This document shows, in pieces, positions 9,713 through 18,822 of a stretch of 64,000 nt of DNA (positions are counted from its first letter, which is position 1; the number at the start of each line of letters is the position of its first letter). The notes under the pieces were generated by a model. The model was not told the origin of the DNA and searched no databases. It saw only the letters and a program-made list of their open reading frames with translations. This DNA is from an uncultured Draconibacterium sp. Lineage in GTDB: Bacteria; Bacteroidota; Bacteroidia; Bacteroidales; Prolixibacteraceae. Made by a program: the position numbers and the translations under genes. Where the stretch lies: assembly GCF_963675585.1 (NCBI RefSeq), contig NZ_OY776414.1, forward strand, positions 4,133,001-4,197,000. Reading direction: 5' to 3'.

Positions 9713-10461
9713 TTGCACTTAAAAACATATACAAATCGTTTGATGGCAACGAAGTACTCAAAGATATTTCGATTGAATTTGAACCCGGAAAAACAAACCT
9801 GATCATTGGACGAAGCGGATCGGGGAAAACCGTATTGCTAAAATCAATTTTAGGCCTTTTTGAGGTCGACTCGGGTGAAATATGGTACAACGACCGCGAT
9901 TTTACCAAAATAAGCGAAAAAGAACGCAAATCGCTGCGCAAGGAAATTGGGATGGTCTTTCAGGGAGGAGCACTTTTTGACAGTATTAATGTTGAAGGAA
10001 ATGTTCGTTTCCCATTGGATATGTTTACCGATATGAGCAGCGTTGAAAAAACAAAACGCGTTGAATTTTGCCTCGACCACGTTAATATCGAAAAAAAAGC
10101 ATTTCATCTGTCGCCCAGTGAAATTAGTGGCGGAATGCAAAAACGTGTGGCCATTGCCCGTGCCATTGCTTTAAATCCGAAATACCTGTTTTGCGACGAA
10201 CCAAACTCGGGACTAGACCCTGAAACAGCAACCGTAATAGACCAGTTGATTCAAAATCTTACCAAAGAGTTTCAAATGACTACCATTATCAATACGCACG
10301 ATATGAACTCTGTTATTGAAATTGGTGAGTCGATCCTGTTTATCAGCAAAGGCGAAAAAGAATGGGTAGGCACCAAAAATGAAATTCTGGAATCGGGCAA
10401 TCAAAAGCTAAACGACTTTATTTTTGCCAATAAGTTGTATGCCCAAATGAAAGGAAAATAA
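9709..10461 (+). CDS. mlaF: MlaF-family ABC transporter ATP-binding protein
   Basis: ATPase partner of the preceding permease. Walker A GRSGSGKT (residues 34-41), Q-loop VFQGGALFDS, signature ISGGMQKRVAIARA, Walker B YLFCDEP and the switch NTHDM are all visible; 250 residues is normal. VFQGGALFDS and SGGMQKR are characteristic of the Mla/Ttg2A subfamily. The 170-base gap after it and the unrelated next gene suggest that the MCE protein is encoded elsewhere. Confidence 0.93.
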   Translation: MIALKNIYKSFDGNEVLKDISIEFEPGKTNLIIGRSGSGKTVLLKSILGLFEVDSGEIWYNDRDFTKISEKERKSLRKEIGMVFQGGALFDSINVEGNVRFPLDMFTDMSSVEKTKRVEFCLDHVNIEKKAFHLSPSEISGGMQKRVAIARAIALNPKYLFCDEPNSGLDPETATVIDQLIQNLTKEFQMTTIINTHDMNSVIEIGESILFISKGEKEWVGTKNEILESGNQKLNDFIFANKLYAQMKGK

Positions 10462-10631
10462 ATGCTGATGACATACATTTCCTGCAATTATAAAAAATCG
10501 CTTCATACATCTTAACTCTTTCTGAAATCACATGATGAACATTGGTTCTAAACAATACAAATTCAATAGTATTGTTACATTTATACCAACTTTGAATTCC
10601 GGAATAGGGTTTCTAACAACAATATGACTTT

Positions 10632-11483
10632 ATGAATTACGAATGCCTAATTTGCCAGGTAAAGGCGCTGCCCAAACGAATGGATAAATTCGAGATTGCA
10701 GAAGAAAAACGCAACGTTTTGGTTAGCCAAATGGTAAAAAACATTGCCAACATTGATTTAAACAACAGCTATTCACCTGAGATTACCCGAAACCTTCTTG
10801 CCGGTTTAAAATTACATTCAGCTATTGATGATCCGTACAAACAGGAAAAACAGCAAAGCAATAAAGAATTGCTGGCCCGATACGATGAATTTAAACAACG
10901 CGTAGAAAACTCAGCCGACCGTTTTGATACGGCTCTTCGTTTAGCCATTGCCGGAAATATTATTGATTTTGGCCCTACACACAAATTTGATGTGGAAGAA
11001 ACCATTGATCGGGTTCTTACATCTGACTTTGCCGTTGATGACTCTGCTGAGTTAAAAGATGAAATAGAAAAGGCCACAACCATTCTGTATTTGGGCGACA
11101 ACTGTGGCGAAATAGTGCTTGACAAATTGTTTTTGGAAACCATTAACCACCCCAATGTAATTTTTGCGGTGCGCGATAAACCCATTTTAAACGACGCAAC
11201 AATAAAAGAAGCCATGGAAGTTGGCATCCCCGAAGTGGCAAAACTAATATCGAACGGCGACGATGCTCCATCAACCCTATTGCATCGGGTAAGCAAGGAA
11301 TTTCTGGATATTTACAAGTCGGCCGATTTAATCATTGCAAAAGGCATGGGCAATTTCGAAGGTTTAATGTACGAAACCGATCCCCGCTTATTTAATTTAC
11401 TGATGATTAAATGCCAGGTAATTGGTGATATGCTTGGCGCCAACAAAGGCGAGTTTGTGGTGAAAAGGTATGCTCCAAAATAA
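10632..11483 (+). CDS. DUF89/ARMT1-family protein, probable damage-control phosphatase
   Basis: DUF89 proteins are metal-dependent phosphatases that act on damaged or side-product phosphometabolites. The short prokaryotic subfamily starts with a CxxC, here ECLIC (Cys5 and Cys8). Conserved residues are seen in YLGDNCGEIVLDKL (153-165), AVRDKPILNDAT (179-190) and LIIAKGMGNFEG near 233-244. At 283 residues it fits the single-domain archaeal/bacterial form. The physiological substrate is unknown. It stands alone between mlaF and a convergent peptidase gene. Confidence 0.85.
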   Translation: MNYECLICQVKALPKRMDKFEIAEEKRNVLVSQMVKNIANIDLNNSYSPEITRNLLAGLKLHSAIDDPYKQEKQQSNKELLARYDEFKQRVENSADRFDTALRLAIAGNIIDFGPTHKFDVEETIDRVLTSDFAVDDSAELKDEIEKATTILYLGDNCGEIVLDKLFLETINHPNVIFAVRDKPILNDATIKEAMEVGIPEVAKLISNGDDAPSTLLHRVSKEFLDIYKSADLIIAKGMGNFEGLMYETDPRLFNLLMIKCQVIGDMLGANKGEFVVKRYAPK

Positions 11484-11769
11484 ACCACTATGAATTGAAA
11501 ATCCATAGGTTTAACAAACCGAATGAAATTCACTAGAAAAACCACAAAGTCACTAAGACACGAAGAGGTTTCAATATTAAATTTCTTAAACTTTGTGGTA
11601 AGTATTCTTGATAAATGTATAGATACAAAAGTAGCTGCAATAAAATTGCAGAGCCTGCCCCCGATTTTATTCGGGGATTTTAACCATTAACTGGAAAATA
11701 TAAATCCAACTCGGATCAAAATCCCCAACAGAGCTTTGACTTTTGCTGTTATACCGATTTAGTCTGAAA
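11484..11769. other. Convergent intergenic region with a degenerate repeat-like tract
   Basis: No gene was found in these 286 bases. Near 11536-11570 is an A-rich tract of CACAAAG/CACTAAG/CACGAAG steps, the type of low-complexity degenerate repeat seen dispersed in many environmental genomes. A weak 6-bp hairpin CCCCGA (11659-11664) / TCGGGG (11671-11676) could stop transcription from either side. Confidence 0.4.
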
Positions 11770-13416
11770 TTACTTATTTTCGGTATCGCTGATACAAAAA
11801 CTGCCCACATAAAAATCCTTGTCAACCTCAACGCTTTTTACCGCCAGTTCAGGTGCCAAAGTTGCCCAACGTTGGGTGGGTTGTAACCAGGTTAATTCGC
11901 CGTTTATATAAACTTTAAGCATCATATTAAAATCGTCGACACAATTTGCCCAGCGGTACTTTAGCTCACCGTCTTGCAGTGCATATTCAAATGTCGGAAT
12001 TCGGGTATCTCTTAAAAACTGGTTAAAAACCGGCTGAAAATCCCGTCCTGTTTTTTCAATAATATACTTTTCAATTTCGGTGGTTTTTACTGTTTTATGG
12101 TAAAAGTGCTGCCCCAGATCACGCAAAAGTTGTCTCCATTCTTCGTCGTTGTCAATTATTTGTCGCATGGTATGTAACATATTCGAGCCTTTTGGATACA
12201 TATCGCCCGATCCCGGATAATTAACACCATGAATGCCAAGAACCGACCTGTCGTTGTAAATATTCTGACGTGTTCCCCGGCAATATTCAGCACTGGCGTT
12301 TTTGCCCCAGTAATAATCAACAAATAAATTTTCAGAATAAGCAATAAAACTCTCGTGAATCCACATATCGGCCTCATCCCAGTTGGTAATGCTGTTTGCA
12401 AACCATTCGTGACCTGATTCGTGCACTATTATAAAATCGAATTTGTGGCCCCAACCCGAGCCACTTATATCGCGACCACCATAACCATTTTCAAAGCCAT
12501 TCCCGTAAGTTACCGAACTCTGGTGTTCCATTCCCGGATACGGAACTTCCACCAATTTATAGCCGTCTTCGTAAAAAGGATAGGGTCCAAACCAGTGCTC
12601 AAATGCTTCCAACATCATTGGGGCCTGCTTAAAATGCTTTTTAGCTTTCTTCAGATTATAATCGAGTACCCAGTAATCGCAATCCAAATCGCCTTTTTCG
12701 CCTTTATAAACCTCATGCCAGTGCACATAATTTCCAATATTGATGTTTACTCCGTAACCATTAATCGGATTGTTTACAAACCAATGCGCGGTTTTTGTTC
12801 CGTTTTCGTTTTGCTCCACTTTTCGTAAACGGCCGTTGGAAACATCCATCAGATGTTCCGGAAAAGTAATACTGATTAACATACTATCCGGTTCGTCGTA
12901 AGGATGATCCTTGCAGGGCCACCACAAACTTGCTCCGTCTCCCTGAACTGTAGTCGTAATAAAATCGTTTCCGTTTTCGTCTTTGCGCCAGCTCACACCT
13001 CCGTCCCAGGGCGGGCGGCGGCTTACTTTTGGTTTCCCCGAATATTCCACCAACAATTCATTTACATCTCCGGTATTTTGTGTTTTGTTTAAGGCAACAA
13101 ACCAGGCATTTCCATCGCGCGTATAGTTTTGTTCTACTCCATCCTGAATAATCCGGTTAATTTTCATTGGTGGCTGTAAATCAATCTGCATTACCTGCTT
13201 CGGTTCCGAAACACGATACTGAATCAAGTTACTTCCCATAAAACTGCTGTCGGCAGGTTTTACAGCAACACTTAAATGATAATACGTTAAATCCCACCAC
13301 TCACGTTCCGGAGTAATACTTCCGCGCAAGGTATCCTGATGTGTAAATTCGGTTTTTTGGGCAAAACCCGACCATGCAATTGTTAAAATAAAAACGGTAA
13401 AGAATATTCTTTTCAT
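11770..13416 (-). CDS. Secreted M1-family metallopeptidase
   Basis: Zinc aminopeptidase-like enzyme, predicted periplasmic or secreted. Signal peptide MKRIFFTVFILTIAWSGFAQ with cleavage after Q20. The zinc motif is HESGH (332-336) with the third ligand E355 in WIHESFIAY. The substrate-binding motif reads GMEHQ (295-299) rather than the classical GAMEN, as in other Bacteroidota members. 548 residues, with no T9SS sorting tail, unlike the M1 gene at 34.8 kb. It follows the SRPBCC gene by about 31 bases on the same strand and may share a transcript with it and the lipocalin gene. Confidence 0.91.
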   Translation of the reverse strand: MKRIFFTVFILTIAWSGFAQKTEFTHQDTLRGSITPEREWWDLTYYHLSVAVKPADSSFMGSNLIQYRVSEPKQVMQIDLQPPMKINRIIQDGVEQNYTRDGNAWFVALNKTQNTGDVNELLVEYSGKPKVSRRPPWDGGVSWRKDENGNDFITTTVQGDGASLWWPCKDHPYDEPDSMLISITFPEHLMDVSNGRLRKVEQNENGTKTAHWFVNNPINGYGVNINIGNYVHWHEVYKGEKGDLDCDYWVLDYNLKKAKKHFKQAPMMLEAFEHWFGPYPFYEDGYKLVEVPYPGMEHQSSVTYGNGFENGYGGRDISGSGWGHKFDFIIVHESGHEWFANSITNWDEADMWIHESFIAYSENLFVDYYWGKNASAEYCRGTRQNIYNDRSVLGIHGVNYPGSGDMYPKGSNMLHTMRQIIDNDEEWRQLLRDLGQHFYHKTVKTTEIEKYIIEKTGRDFQPVFNQFLRDTRIPTFEYALQDGELKYRWANCVDDFNMMLKVYINGELTWLQPTQRWATLAPELAVKSVEVDKDFYVGSFCISDTENK

Positions 13417-13447
13417 GAAATGGTTTTCTTTTTTCTGGTATCAATAA

Positions 13448-13909
13448 TTAGGCTGGGAATAGTTCTTCCAGCACTTTTTTTCGGTATTCAAAAATCTCAA
13501 TCAATTTATTTTTAATCAGTATTGAATTGGCTATTTTACCCAGCCAGCCCATAGGAGGTTGATAACTCACAATATCGCGCATGAGAACTCCGTTTTCAAC
13601 TTCTTCGATAATGTGTTGATGGTGCCACAACGAATAAGGTCCCACCCGTTGCTCATCAACAAAATAATGTTTATCAACCACATGTGTAATTTCGGTTACC
13701 CAGGTAGTTGGTATATGTAAAACCGGCCGCACGATATAACTAATAATCATGCCCGGATAAATTTTGTCGGGTAAATTCGGGGTGCGAATATCAAAACCCA
13801 TGTAATCCGGGGTAATCTTTTTCAGGTTTTGCGGCGAAGAAATAAAATCCCAAACCTCATCTAATGTTGAATTAATTAACTGTTTGCGTTCGAATTGAAA
13901 AAATGCCAT
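13448..13909 (-). CDS. SRPBCC-fold (START-like) protein
   Basis: Small cytoplasmic helix-grip protein of the polyketide cyclase/START-like group, often annotated as a ligand-binding or cell-division-inhibitor-like protein. FERKQLINSTLDEVWDFISSPQNLKKITP at the N-terminus and the ending typical of coenzyme Q-binding/START proteins support the fold. The ATG at 13909 (MAFFQFERKQ) is preferred over the upstream ATG at 13939 because homology begins there. 153 residues. Ligand unknown. It sits 39 bases after the lipocalin gene; both may handle hydrophobic molecules, but that is only a guess. Confidence 0.8.
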   Translation of the reverse strand: MAFFQFERKQLINSTLDEVWDFISSPQNLKKITPDYMGFDIRTPNLPDKIYPGMIISYIVRPVLHIPTTWVTEITHVVDKHYFVDEQRVGPYSLWHHQHIIEEVENGVLMRDIVSYQPPMGWLGKIANSILIKNKLIEIFEYRKKVLEELFPA

Positions 13910-13948
13910 ATTAAGTGGTTTTTGTTGGACATATGCCAAGTGAGTGAT

Positions 13949-14497
13949 TTACTTAGGTTTTTGCTCCACTTTTATCAACTTCGACACATCGTATCCCCGC
14001 TTTGAAATTCGATTGAGTAAGTCGGAATACAAATCATCCGGTAAGTGCGGTGTGCGAGATAAAATCCAGAGGTATTTATCAGAGCTGCTTCCAATAATTG
14101 CCCACTGGTAATCCTTGTCAAGTTCCAACACAAAATAATCGCCGTAAAAAATCCAGAAAAACGACACTTTTAACTTAGCTGGTTCAGTATCGGGATTTGG
14201 GATTTTTGCTTTGCCTATGGCTTCACTGTATTCTCCCTCCAGCGAATTTTTATACCCACTGTTTAGTACCTTTATTTTTCCATCGTCGCGAAAAGAATAA
14301 TTGGCTGTAACTCCTACCATATCGCGTTCAAAACGATGATCGAAACGTGCAATTTCGTACCAGGTTCCAAGGTATTCCTGAATGTCCAACTCTTTTACAA
14401 CTGTTTTATCAATTGTTGATTTTTGTCCCATACAGCTAAAAAACAATACAATCATAAAGCTAATAAGAAGTAAAGAAAATGCACTACGTTTTTTCAT
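13949..14497 (-). CDS. blc: Lipocalin-family lipoprotein (Blc-like)
   Basis: Outer-membrane-anchored lipocalin expected to bind fatty acids or lysophospholipids. The ATG at 14497 begins MKKRSAFSLLLISFMIVLFFSC, a lipoprotein signal peptide; the longer frame to 14611 adds residues that hide it. The lipocalin signature GTWYEIARFDHRFERDM, the beta-barrel strands around VTANYSFRDDGKIKVLNSGY, and the late YLWILSRTPHLPDD are all characteristic of the bacterial Blc group. 182 residues is the normal size. Heads a probable operon with the SRPBCC and M1 peptidase genes. Confidence 0.9.
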   Translation of the reverse strand: MKKRSAFSLLLISFMIVLFFSCMGQKSTIDKTVVKELDIQEYLGTWYEIARFDHRFERDMVGVTANYSFRDDGKIKVLNSGYKNSLEGEYSEAIGKAKIPNPDTEPAKLKVSFFWIFYGDYFVLELDKDYQWAIIGSSSDKYLWILSRTPHLPDDLYSDLLNRISKRGYDVSKLIKVEQKPK

Positions 14498-14629
14498 TTC
14501 TCTATTTTTTAACATTGGCTTACATTTTACAAGACTTATATTATCCACAATAGACTTCTCACTATGTACAGATAAAAATTGTGACAAGAAAATATTCAAT
14601 CCTAAAAACAATGAAGTTACATGAACTGA

Positions 14630-15169
14630 TTACCTCAACTCAATTTTATCAATCTGAAGACTAAAATTTTCGACCTTTTTATTTCCTATTAAAAGGGCAA
14701 TTTCCACTAAACCAGATTCCGAAAAATTTGCCAAATCCAGCTTTCTTCCTCTAAACGAAGGATACATATTTTCCAACGGAATTTCTATTGTTTGCCATTC
14801 GCCCGAAGTATTAAAATAAGCAATATACGAGTAGTTATCGCTGGTATTGGCATAAACTCTTGCCTGGTATCTTTTGCCATCACCCTTTACATGTAAAACA
14901 AGTTTTTTAGAATCGCCTATTTCCATACGATCAAAACGATAATGCACTGATGCAAATCCGCCATTATTTTCCAATGAAACCTTGCCTTGAAAAAGTCCGT
15001 TTCCTGCTGCATCTATCTCAAATGCAGCCTGCGATCTTCCCCCCATTACATCATCGTTTACCACAAACCATCCTTGTAGATCGCTGTTTTTTGAAAAATC
15101 AAAAAGTACCATTGAATTTGGATTTAAGTTAAGTAAGCTGAAAAGAACAATTAAAAACATACTACACAT
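14630..15169 (-). CDS. CIA30-domain protein (NDUFAF1-like)
   Basis: Carries a CIA30 (complex I intermediate-associated protein 30) domain, a galactose-binding-like beta sandwich found in many bacteria with unknown function. The typical start MVLFDFSKNSDLQGWFVVNDDVMGGRSQ and the segment QGKVSLENNGGFASVHYRF are clear. A short hydrophobic leader (MCSMFLIVLFSLLNLNPNS) suggests export. 179 residues. Bacterial members are not shown to assemble complex I, so no role is assigned. Confidence 0.82.
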   Translation of the reverse strand: MCSMFLIVLFSLLNLNPNSMVLFDFSKNSDLQGWFVVNDDVMGGRSQAAFEIDAAGNGLFQGKVSLENNGGFASVHYRFDRMEIGDSKKLVLHVKGDGKRYQARVYANTSDNYSYIAYFNTSGEWQTIEIPLENMYPSFRGRKLDLANFSESGLVEIALLIGNKKVENFSLQIDKIELR

Positions 15170-15313
15170 TTTTAGTCAACAAAACACCAGACTACCTTTT
15201 TTCAACATGAAAGCCGAAAATATCAGTATTCGTAAACAACTTTTATTAAACACCCGTTCTCCTCTTTCAAGATCATTCAACTTACGCTTCCCTAATTTGC
15301 CCAATTACAGATT

Positions 15314-16174
15314 TTATTTCATGTTATCAAATCCCACTTTTGCTTCATTTGTTTTAAGGTGCAAATCCATTTGAGGAAAGGGAATGGTAATGTTATTTTC
15401 GATAAATTTTTGAGAAATGATTCGTCGTATATCGCTTTTCATTTTGCTGATTCGGAATATATTTTTTGTAAAAAACAGCACCTGAAAATCAAGCGATGAA
15501 TTACCAAAGTTCACCAGCCGTGCCTCTGTTAATTCGCGATTCGAAATATCGGGATGAGCAAAAGCACTTTCTTCCAGAATTTTTAGAACCTGTTCCACAT
15601 TGCTACCATAAGCAACTCCAACATCAATGCTAAAACGTGTTTTTTTCGACTGGTGACTCCAATTAATCACTTTATTTGTAGTAATTAAAGAGTTTGGAAT
15701 AATAATAGAAATATCGTCGCGGTTTAATCCTTTGGAGGTCCGTAAGCCAATTTCCTGAATTTTTACAACGTCACCATCAATTTCGAGTATATCATCAATT
15801 TTAATCGAACGCTCTGAAAGCAAAATAATGCCCGAAACAACATCGTTAAATGTTTGCTGTAAACCCAAACCAATACCTACCATCAATGCTGCCGATCCCG
15901 CAATAAGAACAGTAACTTTTATACCAATGGTTTCCAGAATGAGTCCGATTGCAACTACCCAAATTACATATTTAATAATCTGGTACAATGCATAGGTATT
16001 TCCCGCATCCAGTTTTTTAGTCCTGCTTTTTCGGTTAAGTGATTTTTTAATAATCCACAACACGGCTTTTGTTGCCAGAACAATCAACACTACAAGCACA
16101 AGCGTGTAAACTTTTATACTATACGCATCAAAGTTTAATAGTTCAAATTTTAATATTGTACTGATTGTTTCCAT
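15314..16174 (-). CDS. Small-conductance mechanosensitive channel (MscS family)
   Basis: Inner membrane channel that opens under hypo-osmotic stress. Three N-terminal membrane segments, then the pore helix and beta domain with the family sequence LMVGIGLGLQQTFNDVVSGIILLSERSIKIDD (about residues 97-128), IGLRTSKGLNRDDISIIIPNS and SIDVGVAYGSN. 286 residues match E. coli MscS. It stands alone, divided from its neighbours by 60-145 bases. Confidence 0.93.
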   Translation of the reverse strand: METISTILKFELLNFDAYSIKVYTLVLVVLIVLATKAVLWIIKKSLNRKSRTKKLDAGNTYALYQIIKYVIWVVAIGLILETIGIKVTVLIAGSAALMVGIGLGLQQTFNDVVSGIILLSERSIKIDDILEIDGDVVKIQEIGLRTSKGLNRDDISIIIPNSLITTNKVINWSHQSKKTRFSIDVGVAYGSNVEQVLKILEESAFAHPDISNRELTEARLVNFGNSSLDFQVLFFTKNIFRISKMKSDIRRIISQKFIENNITIPFPQMDLHLKTNEAKVGFDNMK

Positions 16175-16236
16175 ATACCATTTCCAATTGATAAAGAAAT
16201 AACAAGCTGCCTTTTCGAAAGTTTAAAACGACACTA

Positions 16237-18069
16237 TTAATTGGTCGCCTTTTTAAACGACTCAGATCCTCCCACAACGGGGATTTCTATACTGGTTGCA
16301 TCCAAATCAACTGTTAGTTTTGTGCCGGGTTGTGGATGTAGTGTAAATTCCTTGTCGCTCGAAAAAATCATCAATCCGATTTGCTGACCGGCCGGAATAA
16401 TCTGATCATCGGGCTGCAGTTCAAAAGTCATTTCGTAAAATTTTCCGGGTTCAAGCGGTTCACTTTCGGTAAGTGATTTGTAATTCTGAAGATCGGCCCA
16501 TCCGCGGGTAATTAAGTTGTCGGTAATTTTTGCATCACGTCGTTTTTCGGTCCAGGGTAACGAAACCAGATACACCGAAAGATTTACAGCTGGCTTACTA
16601 CTGGCTGCTTTAATGGTAATTTTTGTTTTTCCCGAAATATGCACATCCTCTTTTAATACCGGGGAAACGTACAACAGGCGGTGCTCCGTATTTTCGGCTT
16701 TGGCAAGCGCTTCGGAACTAAAAGAATAATTGTCCACCAATGTTTCGGTTCGCTGATTAGTATTTGGTGTAGTTGTTAATCCACCTTTTTCGGGTGCGCC
16801 ATTACTTAAGTACAATTTTACCGGCAAAGCACCGGGATTGGGATAATCCTCGTACGCAGTTGGATGATCGCGTTCATCATGTTCGCGCACAATCCATGCT
16901 TTTGGGTCGTTTTCAACACCATTGTCTATCCCAAATAAATAACGGGTAAACCAGCGGTTCATCAATGTAATGGGCGGTGGTCCGCCGTGGCCATTCTGAT
17001 GGTAATAAATTTGTGTTGGCAATCCTTTGGCTTTTGCAGCTTCGTAAATTCGCAAACTGTGCTCGGGCACAACATTCCAATCGTTAAAACCATGCGACAT
17101 TAACAAGGCAGCTTTCATTGGTTCCATATCATTCAAATAATCGCGGCCGGCCCAAAAATCGTTGTAATCACCAGTTTTACGATCCATTCCGTTTTTCATT
17201 TCGGTATCGCGCACATGTTCACGGGCATACGCTCTTTTATCCAAATCTCCGCTATGAATAAAATCGAAAAGTACATCAATGTCTTCACCCAGATATCCAC
17301 CCGGCGAGCGTACTAGACCATTCGAGCGGTAATAATGATAGTACGATGTATTTGGTGCCACCGGAATAATGGCTTCCAATCCCTCAACACCGGTTGTGGC
17401 GGCAGCTAACGGAAGTGTTCCATTGTACGATGTTCCGGTCATTCCAACTTTCCCGGTACTCCAGTAAGCAGTTACTTCTTCTTTGCCGGTGCGGGTTAAA
17501 TATCCCTTTGCCCGACCGCAAAGCCAGTCAATTACAGCTTTGGGTGCCAACGATTCGTTGTCGCCACCCACAGTAGGCGATCCATCGGATAATCCGGTGC
17601 CGGGCGAAGAGGAATGAACCACTATGTAACCTCGGGGAACCCATGTACTTACATGCCCTTTTGATATTATTGGACGCTCTCCCCTTCGTTCAATTTCGGG
17701 AGGATGAACATGCTGTTTTGGGTCTTCACCCAATTCCTGGTTTACATCCCAAAACAAATCCGGATCGTTTCCGGCAGTTCCTGCAAAATAAGGACTTGAG
17801 TTGTATACAACCGGCAACTTTAGCCCTTCCGTTTCAGTCTGACGCGGACGTGTAACATCCACGTGCATCCGGTCAGGTTTTCCATCACCATCGCTATCGA
17901 ATTCTGTTTCCACCCAAAGGTCTTCCCGAATCCACATATCCGGATCTTCGAATGCCTTTACAATCTGGGCTTCTCCATTTTCGAAAACAGGTAATGCACC
18001 TTGTTTGTCCTGTGCCATCAACCCGGCAACAAAGTATACACCTGCAATAAGTAAAATTGTTTTTTTCAT
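16237..18069 (-). CDS. Secreted Xaa-Pro dipeptidyl-peptidase-like S15 hydrolase
   Basis: Serine hydrolase of the PepX/CocE alpha-beta hydrolase group, expected to cleave X-Pro dipeptides from peptides outside the cytoplasm. Signal peptide MKKTILLIAGVYFVAGLMAQ. The nucleophile elbow GTSYNG puts Ser at 214; the probable triad partners are D330 (GFNDWNV) and H361 (NGHGG). The C-terminal jelly-roll (X-Pro DPP C-terminal domain, about residues 410-600) is present. 610 residues. The exact specificity is not proven from the sequence. Confidence 0.88.
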   Translation of the reverse strand: MKKTILLIAGVYFVAGLMAQDKQGALPVFENGEAQIVKAFEDPDMWIREDLWVETEFDSDGDGKPDRMHVDVTRPRQTETEGLKLPVVYNSSPYFAGTAGNDPDLFWDVNQELGEDPKQHVHPPEIERRGERPIISKGHVSTWVPRGYIVVHSSSPGTGLSDGSPTVGGDNESLAPKAVIDWLCGRAKGYLTRTGKEEVTAYWSTGKVGMTGTSYNGTLPLAAATTGVEGLEAIIPVAPNTSYYHYYRSNGLVRSPGGYLGEDIDVLFDFIHSGDLDKRAYAREHVRDTEMKNGMDRKTGDYNDFWAGRDYLNDMEPMKAALLMSHGFNDWNVVPEHSLRIYEAAKAKGLPTQIYYHQNGHGGPPPITLMNRWFTRYLFGIDNGVENDPKAWIVREHDERDHPTAYEDYPNPGALPVKLYLSNGAPEKGGLTTTPNTNQRTETLVDNYSFSSEALAKAENTEHRLLYVSPVLKEDVHISGKTKITIKAASSKPAVNLSVYLVSLPWTEKRRDAKITDNLITRGWADLQNYKSLTESEPLEPGKFYEMTFELQPDDQIIPAGQQIGLMIFSSDKEFTLHPQPGTKLTVDLDATSIEIPVVGGSESFKKATN

Positions 18070-18327
18070 CTCTTTAAAATTATCAGTTTCGGTTGTATTC
18101 GATGTATTTTAAGCTTTTTCTTTCTTAAAAAGATCGGTTTTTTTGTGGTAAATCTCTTTTACGCTCCCATTTTTAGCTGGCTATAAAGATACTTAGCTCG
18201 TTGTTTTATTTTATGACGAATCTGAGTATTTGTTAATTTATTGTAAGGAAATATACTGACAATCGTCCAAAAAACGCATTAAAAGAGTTTTTTGTATTTT
18301 ATTTGAACAGAATTTAAAAGATACAAA

Positions 18328-18765
18328 ATGAAACAGATAGTTTGTCCTATATCAAATGAAAAGGTTGATGAACAGGTTACCCGACTAAATGCTTTGATCG
18401 GAATCGTGTTTGTCGCATCAGGCTTTGCCTTCGATTCATCTTTATTCCTTGTAATTTTGACGGCAGACTTCTTTATGCGAGCATTTACAAAATTAAAATA
18501 CAGCCCAATTAGCTATGCAAGCTACCGTCTGGCCAATACTTTTAATCTGGATAGAAAAGACACAGATAAAGCGCCCAAGGTTTTTGCTGCACGACTAGGT
18601 TTTATTATGTCGTTTTCAATTACCCTATTGTTTGTGGCAGGTTTAAACACTGCTGCACTTGCTCTGGGTGGTGTGCTGGTATTTTTTGCTTCGCTCGAAT
18701 TTGCCCTTGCACTTTGTATGGGCTGTATACTTTACACTTACGTAATTCTACCTTTTTATAAATAA
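18328..18765 (+). CDS. DUF4395 membrane protein
   Basis: Small integral membrane protein of unknown function. Begins VCPISNEKVDEQVTRLNA, which is typical of DUF4395, followed by four hydrophobic segments (about 20-52, 89-125 as two or more helices). Two Cys (residues 5 and 131) are present; some relatives occur near thiosulfate/rhodanese proteins, but nothing in this neighbourhood supports that. 145 residues. The 258-base divergent region upstream has no other gene. Confidence 0.82.
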   Translation: MKQIVCPISNEKVDEQVTRLNALIGIVFVASGFAFDSSLFLVILTADFFMRAFTKLKYSPISYASYRLANTFNLDRKDTDKAPKVFAARLGFIMSFSITLLFVAGLNTAALALGGVLVFFASLEFALALCMGCILYTYVILPFYK

Positions 18766-18788
18766 TTTCTTTTTAATACACATTTTTG

Positions 18789-18822
18789 AAGGCATTCATT
18801 TTTTATATGAGTGCCTTTTTTA
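18789..18822. terminator. Bidirectional hairpin terminator
   Basis: Stem AAGGCATTCAT (18789-18799) / ATGAGTGCCTT (18807-18817), 11 pairs including one G-U, followed by a T-run; the upstream T-rich/A-rich flank lets it serve both the DUF4395 gene and the GH18 gene. Confidence 0.75.

Noticed and set aside
10769-11296. A 175-codon minus-strand reading frame
   Set aside because: It lies wholly inside the DUF89 gene, its translation is serine/arginine-rich without any recognisable domain, and the plus-strand protein is clearly conserved.
11536-11570. CACAAAG/CACTAAG tract as a CRISPR-like or regulatory repeat
   Set aside because: Only a few imperfect steps of low complexity, no spacers and no cas genes.
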